A stretch of DNA of 50,096 bases from the NCBI GenBank assembly GCA_937958685.1, contig CALGNF010000043.1, positions 1 through 50,096 of the forward strand, in the 5' to 3' direction. Below are positions 8,890 to 16,579 of the stretch, one piece after another. The notes below the pieces were generated by a model that was not told where the DNA came from, searched no databases, and saw only the letters and a list, made by a program, of their open reading frames with translations. The DNA comes from an uncultured Caryophanales bacterium (lineage in GTDB: Bacteria; Bacillota_I; Bacilli_A; Izemoplasmatales; Hujiaoplasmataceae). The translations under genes and the position numbers were made by a program. Position 1 is the first letter of the stretch. Each line of letters begins with the position of its first letter.

Positions 8890-10109
8890 AAGTTGTTGAA
8901 CTATTCAGTGGCATAGGAAGCCAAGCGAAGGCGTTGAAAAGAGCGGGCATTAGGCACGAAGTAGTTCGTATTTCAGAATGGGATGTCAATTCCATAATTG
9001 CTTATGACATAATTCATAACGGCGCCCCTGATATTGAGAAATACAACCATATCACCAAAGATGAGTTCATTGAAGTGCTCGCATCCAACAATCTTAGTGG
9101 AAACGGGAAAACCCCACTATCGGAAAAAGCTTTACATTCTATGAATTATGAAACTCTCATTAGATTATATGCAGCAATAAAAAGAACAAAAAATGTGCCC
9201 AATGTTGAATATATACAAGTCGCAGACCTCCCAATGGTCATTGATGTCATGACATATTCATTTCCATGTCAGGATTTGTCAAACATGGGAGCTATTCACG
9301 GATATACAAACGGAATAAATAAAAATCACTTAACAAGATCAGGGTTGCTTTGGCAAGTAGAGAGAATTATTGTTGAAAGAAAAAACGCCAAACTAGGATT
9401 ACCAAAGTTCCTGGTCTTGGAGAATGTTCCCGCCCTTACCTCAAAAAGAAATCTCGCCGACTTCAACTTGTGGAAAAATACTTTGGAGACATTAGGGTAT
9501 TACAATAAAGCGTACAAACTCAATGCCAGAAATTTCGGCATCCCCCAGAACAGAGAAAGAATTGTGATGATTAGCGTCCTAACGAACGGAATATCAAAAC
9601 CCAAACTGGATAGCTATTTCGAAAAACATAATTTGGAGTCGAGCGAATATCTTAAGAGTATCGCTATAAAACCTTGGGATTTACACGAACTGTTTAATAG
9701 AACATCAAATTATGAACATGAAAAACGCAACTCCCAACCAAATGACACGTTATCAAGAAAAACAATATGGAACCGAAACCCAAAATTGATTGACGAAGAT
9801 TACTCATGTGCAAGTATTGTTCCAACCATAACAACAAAACAAGACAGACACCCAAACTCCGGCGTTATATATTATCCCACAACGCGCAACAATTTTCGTT
9901 ACTTGACTCCAAGGGAGTGTTTTCTGCTCATGGGTTTTGATGAGAATGATTATCAAGCATTGATTGATAATAATTTTCTTTATAAGTCAAATCAGTGTTT
10001 TTTTACTAGAGACAAATTTTATAAAATGATCGGAAACAGCATTGTGGTAAATGTATTAGAAGAAGTGTTCAAACAGGTGGATGAAATTAGGAATCTATTC
10101 TGTAGATAA
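8886..10109 (+). CDS. DNA (cytosine-5-)-methyltransferase
   Basis: A 407-residue C5 methyltransferase. It transfers a methyl group from S-adenosylmethionine to carbon 5 of cytosine. The motifs are in canonical order: I (VELFSGIG, 4-11), IV with catalytic C128 in SFPCQDLS, VI (LENV, 178-181), VIII (NFGIPQNRERI), IX (LTPRECFLLMGF) and X (MIGNSIVVNVLEEVF). Target recognition would lie between VIII and IX and cannot be read from sequence. It overlaps the AIPR gene by four bases. Together with Vsr it implies a 5-methylcytosine site prone to deamination. Confidence 0.95.
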   Translation: MKVVELFSGIGSQAKALKRAGIRHEVVRISEWDVNSIIAYDIIHNGAPDIEKYNHITKDEFIEVLASNNLSGNGKTPLSEKALHSMNYETLIRLYAAIKRTKNVPNVEYIQVADLPMVIDVMTYSFPCQDLSNMGAIHGYTNGINKNHLTRSGLLWQVERIIVERKNAKLGLPKFLVLENVPALTSKRNLADFNLWKNTLETLGYYNKAYKLNARNFGIPQNRERIVMISVLTNGISKPKLDSYFEKHNLESSEYLKSIAIKPWDLHELFNRTSNYEHEKRNSQPNDTLSRKTIWNRNPKLIDEDYSCASIVPTITTKQDRHPNSGVIYYPTTRNNFRYLTPRECFLLMGFDENDYQALIDNNFLYKSNQCFFTRDKFYKMIGNSIVVNVLEEVFKQVDEIRNLFCR

Positions 10110-10231
10110 TCAATACCTAAGAATCCACATATCATCACCGATTTCTATTCATGTTCTAAAGGTTTTGAGTTTTTAATGACCAAAATAGAGGCTCAAATTT
10201 ATATTGCGTATAAAAACCGAGGTGAGTATTG

Positions 10232-10747
10232 ATGAAAAACGAGTCAATATGGCAGCTGTTTCCGAGAAATCTAAAACCAACGGAAGATATGTACCAAGTA
10301 ATCGCATGTATTAACAAGAATTATTTATCAAAAGATTCATCTAAGAACCAACTGAGTAGCAACGAAGTATTATCATTGCTCAGCCAAGACATTGAGAAAT
10401 TGGGATACGATGTTGAATGCGGTAAAACACGAAAAGATAAAATTGAGATTCCTGTACTGTACGGCACTAATGGCGGGTTTGATAAGTTTTTTTGTGCAGA
10501 CGCATATAGTCCGACAAACCGGATAGTTATTGAGGTTGAAGCCGGCAGGGCTTATACTAATAACCAATTTCTAAAAGATCTTTTCCAAGCGTGTGTAATG
10601 GATAACGTTGATTATCTTATCCTTGTTGTTAGAAAAACATATAATAAGCACCCGGATTTTGAAAAAATCTATGCTTTTTTAGAGACACTCTATGTCACTA
10701 ACAAATTAATTTTACCCCTCAAGGGTATTTTATTAATAGGATATTAA
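10232..10747 (+). CDS. Small restriction-endonuclease-like protein
   Basis: A 171-residue protein of no recognised named family. The central part resembles a PD-(D/E)XK-type core: an acidic ADAY segment, then IVIEVEAGRAYTNN, a helix, and VDYLILVVR. Short proteins with this 'hDAY...EVEaGRa' layout occur near DNA methyltransferases, so a nuclease role is plausible but inferred. Start: ATG 10232 is seven bases after AGGTG; an in-frame TTG at 10229 is closer and less likely. It is 122 bases after the methyltransferase and may be part of the same transcript or a separate unit. It shares the AT-rich composition of the island. Confidence 0.6.
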   Translation: MKNESIWQLFPRNLKPTEDMYQVIACINKNYLSKDSSKNQLSSNEVLSLLSQDIEKLGYDVECGKTRKDKIEIPVLYGTNGGFDKFFCADAYSPTNRIVIEVEAGRAYTNNQFLKDLFQACVMDNVDYLILVVRKTYNKHPDFEKIYAFLETLYVTNKLILPLKGILLIGY

Positions 10748-11322
10748 TGTCATTGTTGTTCATGTTTCTCAATTCGCTTGATGTCACGAAGATTTTCTGC
10801 TCTATAGCATGCATGGAGGCATGAAATCCACTCGAGCTTCAGCGATTGCAAGGACAGTAATCTTTAACATAAATCGATACGGATAAACGGAATGATTTGT
10901 ATGAGTCCTTGAATCGCTATCTTGGGCCATGAAGATATTCATTAAACGGCAATACTTTTTACTATTGAGAATTACTAAAGCATATAATATGATCATGATC
11001 ATACAACAATGTTTCAGAAGAAAGTGTGCACGTATTGTATTGCTTACCTTGATTATTTACTGCGAACTACAACAAGGTGGAATTAGACATAATTGGAGTC
11101 AATACTAGATAGAAGACGCCCTTCTTGTTTTTATCCCCCCGCTTTCTTTGAAACATTGAAACCTCACATCATCAATTCTTATCCACGTGACCTATATCCG
11201 TGATGAAAAAATCGAGAGCCTTATTATACCTCGCAATTAAATGCAATTCACAATAGAACAATTCCAAGGTCGACAACAAGACAAAGAATTTATTGAATCA
11301 TAATAGAAAGGATAAAACAAGT
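10748..11322. other. AT-rich non-coding stretch
   Basis: No gene, RNA or repeat was recognised in these 575 bases. It marks the right part of the accessory island; base composition becomes GC-richer from about 11.45 kb, inside the next gene. Confidence 0.4.
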
Positions 11323-11733
11323 ATGCAAATTGTTAGAAAGCTAATGGATTTGATCAAGAAACCCAAACCAGAGTCGGATATCGTACCAGAAAAACCAAAT
11401 TATATTACCATGAGTTCTATGGAGCAAAAATACCAAAACGATGATCTTGTCGGTGCCGCAAGAGAACTTAAAAGTTTACTTGAAGCTTACGGCAGGCGCA
11501 AACGCAAGAACCACCGGTACAAAGGCCGGGTCTTTATCCATTTCATCCTCAGCAGCAAATCCAAAGATCTCAAGAACACCGGCTACACCCATTGGCAAAA
11601 CATGATCGATTTCATCAAGCTGAACCAAACCAAGGTCTATCCGTTTCACAAAAACAATCTTAGAAACGCCATTGACTTCTTTAAAAAAGAAATCAAGGGC
11701 TTATCGGAGATCAGGATCCCAATCATCAACTAG
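11323..11733 (+). CDS. Hypothetical basic protein
   Basis: A 136-residue protein without a recognised domain. Its N-terminal 60 residues are AT-rich in codon use, while the rest (YGRRKRKNHRYKGRVFIHF and on) is GC-richer and very basic. No signal peptide or membrane segment is visible. The ATG at 11323 is chosen because AGAAAGGA lies upstream; an in-frame TTG at 11293 has no ribosome binding site. A hairpin terminator follows at 11771. The composition shift inside the gene coincides with the right edge of the island. Confidence 0.55.
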   Translation: MQIVRKLMDLIKKPKPESDIVPEKPNYITMSSMEQKYQNDDLVGAARELKSLLEAYGRRKRKNHRYKGRVFIHFILSSKSKDLKNTGYTHWQNMIDFIKLNQTKVYPFHKNNLRNAIDFFKKEIKGLSEIRIPIIN

Positions 11734-11770
11734 GATGTCCAATGCGCGCTCAATACATGAACCGCAACCA

Positions 11771-11791
11771 AGCCCAAAGCGGGCTTTTTAT
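11771..11791 (+). terminator. Intrinsic terminator
   Basis: AGCCC, loop aaagc and GGGCT followed by a T-rich run at about 11784-11791. It ends the transcript of the small gene at 11323. Confidence 0.7.
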
Positions 11792-11919
11792 TTGTCGATT
11801 CCATAAGAAATCAATCTTACAACGCATTAGCACAGTGACACAAGGAGATTTGAACCATCAGCGGCCAATAAACACAAAATGGAACAGATATCTTTTTATT
11901 AAAGAGGAACTGTAATATA

Positions 11920-12966
11920 ATGGATAGCAATGATGAAAGCGAGCATACGTTTTCTGTCAGCACATTAAAAGGGAGGCTTTTTTACATGTTTGTCATCGTT
12001 CTTACAACCGTATTGTTTGCGCTAGTGGTTCTGTTCATCGTTTGGAATCCCCGAACCAACAGGATCAGATTCAAAAAGGGAGTCTTCTATGCTCCGCTTG
12101 TCTATCTGCTATTGTTCGCCGGCATGGTGACGAAAGTCGACGCCAACCAGGTCGGAATCGTCTATCATCCGTTTCAAGGCGGGATCCAGGATCAGGTCTT
12201 GACGGAAGGCTTCAAGGTCAAAAACATCTTTTCGACGATCACCAAGATCGGCACGACCAACAGAACCGCGTTTTTGGAGGTTGCCGGGCAGACCAAGGAC
12301 AGCATTTACGCGAACTTCATGATCACCATCGTCTATCGCATCGAAGCCCAGAACGCCGGGCGGTTCTTCAAGGTCACCGGAGACAAGGATATCACGCCGG
12401 AACAATTGAACTCGATCACCAAAGAAGCCTTGCAGTCAGCCACGACCAACTTCGACATTTACGGGATTTTGGGCGAGGATCTGGAAACGGTCAGATTGGA
12501 TTTCACGCAAAGGCTGTCAACCCTGCTGATGAACAGGTACAATGTCACGCTGGTGTCCGCCTCGTTTGACGATATCGATGCCGGCACGGAAATCGAAAGG
12601 ATCATCCAGGACAAGGCCCAGGCGATCCAGCAGATTCAGATCGCCGAGCAAGAACGGCAAAGGGCCGAAGTGGAAGCTGAAACCTTGATCATCAGGGCCA
12701 ATGCCGACGCCGCGGTGATTCTGATCACGGCCGAAGCCCAGGCGGAAGCCCAAGTCATCCTCAACAGCGTCACCGTCAATGCGATCAATCTCATGTATCT
12801 CGGACAGTTCAGTGAGGAAGAAGACACGGCGAAACCGGAAGATTATGGTTATTTGACCATCCAGGAAGTGACGCAGACCATCTTGAAGCAACTCTATTAT
12901 GATACCTGGGACGGCGTGTTGCCGACTGTGATCACGGATGGAGCGGGAATCATCATCAATCCATAA
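11920..12966 (+). CDS. SPFH/Band 7 (prohibitin-like) membrane protein
   Basis: A 348-residue protein with two N-terminal hydrophobic segments (about residues 21-43 and 50-67) followed by a Band 7 domain (VDANQVGIVYHPFQGGIQDQ onwards) and a long Glu/Ala/Gln-rich coiled-coil near 220-290 (QIAEQERQRAEVEAETL). Such proteins oligomerise on the membrane and organise microdomains or control membrane proteases. Start ATG 11920 has AGAGGA eleven bases upstream. It appears to be a single-gene unit with a terminator at 13051. Confidence 0.88.
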   Translation: MDSNDESEHTFSVSTLKGRLFYMFVIVLTTVLFALVVLFIVWNPRTNRIRFKKGVFYAPLVYLLLFAGMVTKVDANQVGIVYHPFQGGIQDQVLTEGFKVKNIFSTITKIGTTNRTAFLEVAGQTKDSIYANFMITIVYRIEAQNAGRFFKVTGDKDITPEQLNSITKEALQSATTNFDIYGILGEDLETVRLDFTQRLSTLLMNRYNVTLVSASFDDIDAGTEIERIIQDKAQAIQQIQIAEQERQRAEVEAETLIIRANADAAVILITAEAQAEAQVILNSVTVNAINLMYLGQFSEEEDTAKPEDYGYLTIQEVTQTILKQLYYDTWDGVLPTVITDGAGIIINP

Positions 12967-13050
12967 ACATGATATTTTAGGTCTTGGCCCCAAAGACAAT
13001 CAACGTCTTGAGCGGTTCTTCCCCCTAAAAAATGCGACACAAAGCAAAAG

Positions 13051-13084
13051 AAACCATGAGCGAGTGAAATTGATCATGGTTTTT
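13051..13084 (+). terminator. Intrinsic terminator after the SPFH gene
   Basis: AAACCATGA (13051-13059) pairs with TCATGGTTT (13073-13081), followed by T. The flanking A and T tracts would let it work in both directions, serving also the small minus-strand frame at 13106-13243. Confidence 0.6.
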
Positions 13085-13105
13085 GATATCATAGAGATGG
13101 GAACT

Positions 13106-13243
13106 TTATGCAATCATGATGTAACCGGGATTCACATATCGCTTTTTGGCCAATGATGGCATATCGGACATCCCTCCAAATAAAACCAAAAGGCCGGCAA
13201 GCAGGAAGATGAGGCAACCAACCAGAAAACCGATTGACAACAT
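13106..13243 (-). CDS. Possible small single-pass membrane protein
   Basis: A 45-codon frame reading MLSIGFLVGCLIFLLAGLLV, then LFGGMSDMPSLAKKRYVNPG. The hydrophobic stretch at residues 4-24 followed by a positively charged tail is what a membrane miniprotein looks like. It is too short for most gene finders. Against it: no good ribosome binding site is visible upstream of the ATG, and it may be the remnant of a longer membrane protein. It diverges from the acyltransferase gene at 13311 with an inverted repeat between the two. Confidence 0.35.
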   Translation of the reverse strand: MLSIGFLVGCLIFLLAGLLVLFGGMSDMPSLAKKRYVNPGYIMIA

Positions 13244-13262
13244 AATAGCAAAGGAAAGGAAC

Positions 13263-13296
13263 TATACTCAAGCCGTTGTTGAGGTACTTGAGTATA
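13263..13296. promoter_or_regulatory. Inverted repeat, likely operator
   Basis: TATACTCAAG (13263-13272) and CTTGAGTATA (13287-13296) form a perfect 10-base inverted repeat with a 14-base spacer, ending 14 bases before the acyltransferase start. No T-run follows, so it is not a terminator. A TTGACA lies at 13234-13239. The geometry suits a dimeric repressor; the regulator is unknown. Confidence 0.5.
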
Positions 13297-13310
13297 AAGT
13301 GGCGATCCAC

Positions 13311-14534
13311 ATGAAAACCCATTATCAGGGACTTGACTTCTTGCGCGGACTTGGCGTCATGATGGCCATCATCCTTCATACCGCGTTCTATTTCTACAAG
13401 GATCTCTATGACGTCGATCTGGCCAATCCCACACCAATCATCACCATCGTGGGGTTTTTGCTGATGTTTGCCGGCTTGTTCGCGATGATCAGCGGCATGG
13501 CCCACACCACCCAGTTCATCAGGCATGAGGATCAAAACGACAAGAAATCCAGAATCAGATACATGCTGATAAACAGTGGTCTCTTACTAATTCTTGCATA
13601 TGTGTATTTCCTCTTCACCGGTCCGGGGATCGTCATGTTTGCGACCAGGCAAATGGATGAAAGCCTGTTCGTCGCGCTCATCAACCAAGGGCGGATCGTT
13701 ATACCTTCAGTGCAAAGACTGCTGTATGTCGACAGCCTGGTCATGCTGAGTTTTAATATCTTATTGCTGGCATTGTTTTTTCGATTGTTCCAGAAGCGCA
13801 TCAGGAATCATTACTTTATCTTCGTGAGTGCGATCGGTTTTCTGATCATCTCCTATGTGCGGATACCGCTTTATGCCGTCTATCTGGATGCGGAAGCACA
13901 AGGACGCTACGGCATCATGGTCCTGCTCAACTGGTTTGCCAACAAGAACCATCCCATTTTCCCGTTCTTCGCCTTTGCCTTGTTCGGCGCCTGGCTCGCC
14001 AGGCTGCTTGCGAGCCAAGGGTTCAAAGCGTTGAAACAGCATGTTTTAATAATCGCGCCGGTCATGCTTGTCGCAGGTGTCGTCGGTTATCTCCTGACTC
14101 CGGAGACGATGTTGCAGCGGGCGATCGACCCGACCTGGTATTTCATCATGGTCATGCAGATCGGCTTGTTCATGCTACTCATTCTATTAAGCCTTTGGCT
14201 GTTCGACATCAGAAAAGCAGGAAACGGCCTCGTCGGGCGTTTTGTCGCGCGTTATGGAGTTGCCGGCTTGACGCCGTTCTTTCTGGAATCGACCGTCAGC
14301 GCCCTCATCTTTTTCCTCATCAACCTGATGTTCAGCTTTGCTTTAGGGCTGCCCGGGGCGATTGTTTTCGGGGTTGTTCTGGCCGTGCTTTGGGGGCTCT
14401 TTCTGGCATTCTGGCAGAAGCACAACTATCGCTATGGCGTGGAGTGGGTCCTTTCAAGTCTTCTCAACAAGCATCATCAAAGTTCCAAACTGATGAAACT
14501 AAAAGGAGCGACCGATGCTCAGAGCCATTCATGA
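13311..14534 (+). CDS. Membrane acyltransferase family protein
   Basis: A 407-residue integral membrane protein with about ten hydrophobic segments. The start YQGLDFLRGLGVMMAIILHTAF carries the 'D.LRG......H' opening of the acyltransferase-3 / heparan-N-acetyltransferase / DUF418 superfamily, which moves acyl groups across the membrane to sugars or other surface polymers. Start: ATG 13311 is taken because it gives the family N-terminus; an upstream in-frame start at 13146 would add 55 polar residues spanning the inverted repeat and is rejected. Its last codons overlap the next gene by 20 bases, so the two form an operon. The substrate cannot be read from sequence. Confidence 0.72.
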   Translation: MKTHYQGLDFLRGLGVMMAIILHTAFYFYKDLYDVDLANPTPIITIVGFLLMFAGLFAMISGMAHTTQFIRHEDQNDKKSRIRYMLINSGLLLILAYVYFLFTGPGIVMFATRQMDESLFVALINQGRIVIPSVQRLLYVDSLVMLSFNILLLALFFRLFQKRIRNHYFIFVSAIGFLIISYVRIPLYAVYLDAEAQGRYGIMVLLNWFANKNHPIFPFFAFALFGAWLARLLASQGFKALKQHVLIIAPVMLVAGVVGYLLTPETMLQRAIDPTWYFIMVMQIGLFMLLILLSLWLFDIRKAGNGLVGRFVARYGVAGLTPFFLESTVSALIFFLINLMFSFALGLPGAIVFGVVLAVLWGLFLAFWQKHNYRYGVEWVLSSLLNKHHQSSKLMKLKGATDAQSHS

Positions 14535-15837
14535 TTATCTTGTCCTGAAACGAAGACAGAAGACGTATTCGAAAGCGCAGATCGACAAACTGCAACTCAA
14601 GCTTCTAAGAGGCGTTTTCCAGCATGCGAAACAGCATAGCCCCTATTATCAGAGGCAATTTGGAAATATGGATATCCGTTCGCTTGAAGACTTAAGGAAC
14701 TTGCCGACAACTAACAAGACCATCATGATGGATAATTTCTCCGACCTGAACACCTGCCAGATCAAACTTGGAGACGCCATGGCCTATGCGCTCCAAAAAG
14801 AACTGAACAAGGACTATCTGGGATATTACCAAAAGCAATATGTCATCGGCCTATCCAGCGGCACCTCCGGAAACAAGGGTCTGTTCATCACTCCCAAAAG
14901 CCTGACCAAAAGACTCCCGGCCGTGTTTCTGGCCAGAGGCGGCGTCTCCCTGAAGGATCTGCCCTTGCGGATCTTGTTCTGTCTGCGCGTCTTCTCGCAA
15001 GGTTTCAGCGACATCAACGCGCCCCTCATCAAACTGAAATACGTCTCGACGATGACGCCCCCGAAAGAAATCGTCGATCTGATAAGTTCGCACAGAACAA
15101 ACTTGTTGATGGCGCCGCCATCGCTTCTAAGGGTTCTCTTACCATATGCGGAACAACTCAAAGGCAAGTTGAAGAAGATCATCACCTATGCCGAAGTATT
15201 GACAACAGAAGACAAATCCCGCTTTGAGACGGCATTTGCGGCAAAAGTCGTCGAGATCTACCAGGCTTCCGAAGGCCAGATCGCCAGTCCCTGCGAACTG
15301 GGCAACCTGCACATCAACGAGGATCTCGTGCATGTCGACCTCTATGACGAAAACAACAACATCATCGACACCCCTCACGTCATCGGCCACAAGATGATCT
15401 TGACCAACCTGATAAACAAGGCGCAGCCGCTCATCCGCTACGAGATGAACGACATGATCGTTTTAGATGAGCCTTGCCCCTGCGGATCGAACTTTCGGAC
15501 CATCAAGAGCATCTTGGGCAGAAAGGATGATCTCGTCTATTTCCCTGATCAAGACAATGGTGTCAGATGCGTCTTTCCCGACTTGTTCGCCAGATGGATC
15601 GTCACCACTTCCGACAGCATCAGGGAATTTCAAGTCATCCAGGAAGAGATCGGCCGTCTCCAGATCAAAATCGATGCGCCGCAGGACTTTGATGTCGCTC
15701 CGCTTCAACGCCGATTGACCGCGGAATTGGAAGCATACAAACTAAGCGCAAAGATCGAAATCATCATCGAGGCGATCGAACTACCCAAGGACAAAAACAA
15801 GTTCAAACGCTTCATCGCGAATGTCAAACCAAATTAA
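14515..15837 (+). CDS. PaaK-like adenylate-forming ligase (phenylacetate-CoA ligase / CoF synthetase family)
   Basis: A 440-residue member of the ANL superfamily. The phosphate-binding loop GLSSGTSGNKG lies near residues 110-120, the aromatic/Glu motif EIYQASEGQ near 245, and YEMNDM with the D that binds ribose near 310. A Cys pair (PCPCG) follows, as in many PaaK-like proteins. It activates a carboxylic acid as an acyl-adenylate, for transfer to CoA or another acceptor. RBS AAAGGAG precedes ATG 14515. Overlap with the membrane acyltransferase gene suggests that it supplies the activated acyl group; this is inference. Confidence 0.82.
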   Translation: MLRAIHDYLVLKRRQKTYSKAQIDKLQLKLLRGVFQHAKQHSPYYQRQFGNMDIRSLEDLRNLPTTNKTIMMDNFSDLNTCQIKLGDAMAYALQKELNKDYLGYYQKQYVIGLSSGTSGNKGLFITPKSLTKRLPAVFLARGGVSLKDLPLRILFCLRVFSQGFSDINAPLIKLKYVSTMTPPKEIVDLISSHRTNLLMAPPSLLRVLLPYAEQLKGKLKKIITYAEVLTTEDKSRFETAFAAKVVEIYQASEGQIASPCELGNLHINEDLVHVDLYDENNNIIDTPHVIGHKMILTNLINKAQPLIRYEMNDMIVLDEPCPCGSNFRTIKSILGRKDDLVYFPDQDNGVRCVFPDLFARWIVTTSDSIREFQVIQEEIGRLQIKIDAPQDFDVAPLQRRLTAELEAYKLSAKIEIIIEAIELPKDKNKFKRFIANVKPN

Positions 15838-15867
15838 AGGTACCGTTTTTAATGATTGGCAAAACAA

Positions 15868-15917
15868 AAGATGTCAGCGAACACAACTTTGTGTCGGCTG
15901 ACATCTTGTCTTTTGTT
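15868..15917. terminator. Bidirectional terminator between the ligase and csp
   Basis: AAGATGTCAGC (15869-15879) pairs with GCTGACATCTT (15897-15907), with A and T tracts on both sides. It serves the plus-strand operon and the minus-strand csp gene. Confidence 0.85.
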
Positions 15918-15926
15918 GGTCAGAAA

Positions 15927-16124
15927 TTACAGACTGACGATGTTTGAGGCCTGGGGACCTTTTTGTCCTTGAGTGATCTCAAATTCAACAGCTTCGCCTT
16001 CCTGCAAGGATTTGTATCCATCTTTCTGAATTTGGGAGAAATGTGCGAAGACATCTTTACCATTTTCAGCGGTGATGAAACCAAAGCCCTTTTCAGCGTT
16101 GAACCATTTAACTTTACCCTTCAT
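15927..16124 (-). CDS. csp: Cold-shock protein (CspA family)
   Basis: A 65-residue OB-fold protein that binds single-stranded RNA and DNA and melts mRNA structure. The RNP1 motif KGFGFI and RNP2-type VFAHF are intact, and GKVKWFN is the classic start. RBS AAGGAGG precedes the ATG. The promoter at 16227-16254 implies a leader of about 95 bases, long for such a small gene and typical of cold-shock mRNAs whose leader is a thermosensor. Confidence 0.96.
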   Translation of the reverse strand: MKGKVKWFNAEKGFGFITAENGKDVFAHFSQIQKDGYKSLQEGEAVEFEITQGQKGPQASNIVSL

Positions 16125-16226
16125 GTGTGCTACCTCCTTATATCATATTGACTTCGTACAAATTGATTACTCTAGAGGTAACATAGTTATCCTAGCGGTA
16201 TACCCGATTTATAGTGCGTCCCCCTT

Positions 16227-16254
16227 ATAATACACTATATTTCCAATAATGCAA
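16227..16254 (-). promoter_or_regulatory. csp promoter
   Basis: On the minus strand TTGCAT (16254-16249) and TATTAT (16232-16227) are 16 bases apart. The start of transcription would be near 16220, giving a leader of about 95 bases before the csp ATG. Confidence 0.65.
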
Positions 16255-16454
16255 GAAATATCATCATTAGTTTATATACAACGGTTAACAACGATTAATA
16301 AGGGATACCCAGCCCATATAAAGGCAGATCCTCATCCGCCCAAAAGTCATTATGGCGAAAGATCAACAAGCGGATTCCAATTGTCATTTCGGCATGATTC
16401 TGAGATCTTTTTCGCTAAATGATTCGACGGTTGGACGCCAAACCGCGACATAAT

Positions 16455-16463
16455 TGGTATAAT
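16455..16463 (+). promoter_or_regulatory. Extended -10 promoter of the glycosidase gene
   Basis: TGG-TATAAT at 16455-16463 fits an extended -10 element; no good -35 is seen at the right distance. It argues against translation starting at the TTG that overlaps it (16463) and for the ATG at 16580. The rest of 16255-16454 holds nothing recognised. Confidence 0.5.
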
Positions 16464-16579
16464 TGTCATATAAGATAATCCACCGCAAGGACACGGACAA
16501 GAGAAACCATGATAAAAAGACCAAGATCGTTTTACAAACCGACCATGATCATGATAACCTTCTTCAGCCAGGTGATCTA

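Noticed and set aside
11745..11775. tRNA-like end (CCGCAACCA) and a possible att repeat of tRNA-Phe
   Set aside because: No cloverleaf can be drawn, and the sequence does not repeat the tRNA-Phe 3' end.
13146..13310. N-terminal extension of the acyltransferase
   Set aside because: Polar, unlike the family, spans the inverted repeat, and the start at 13146 has no ribosome binding site.
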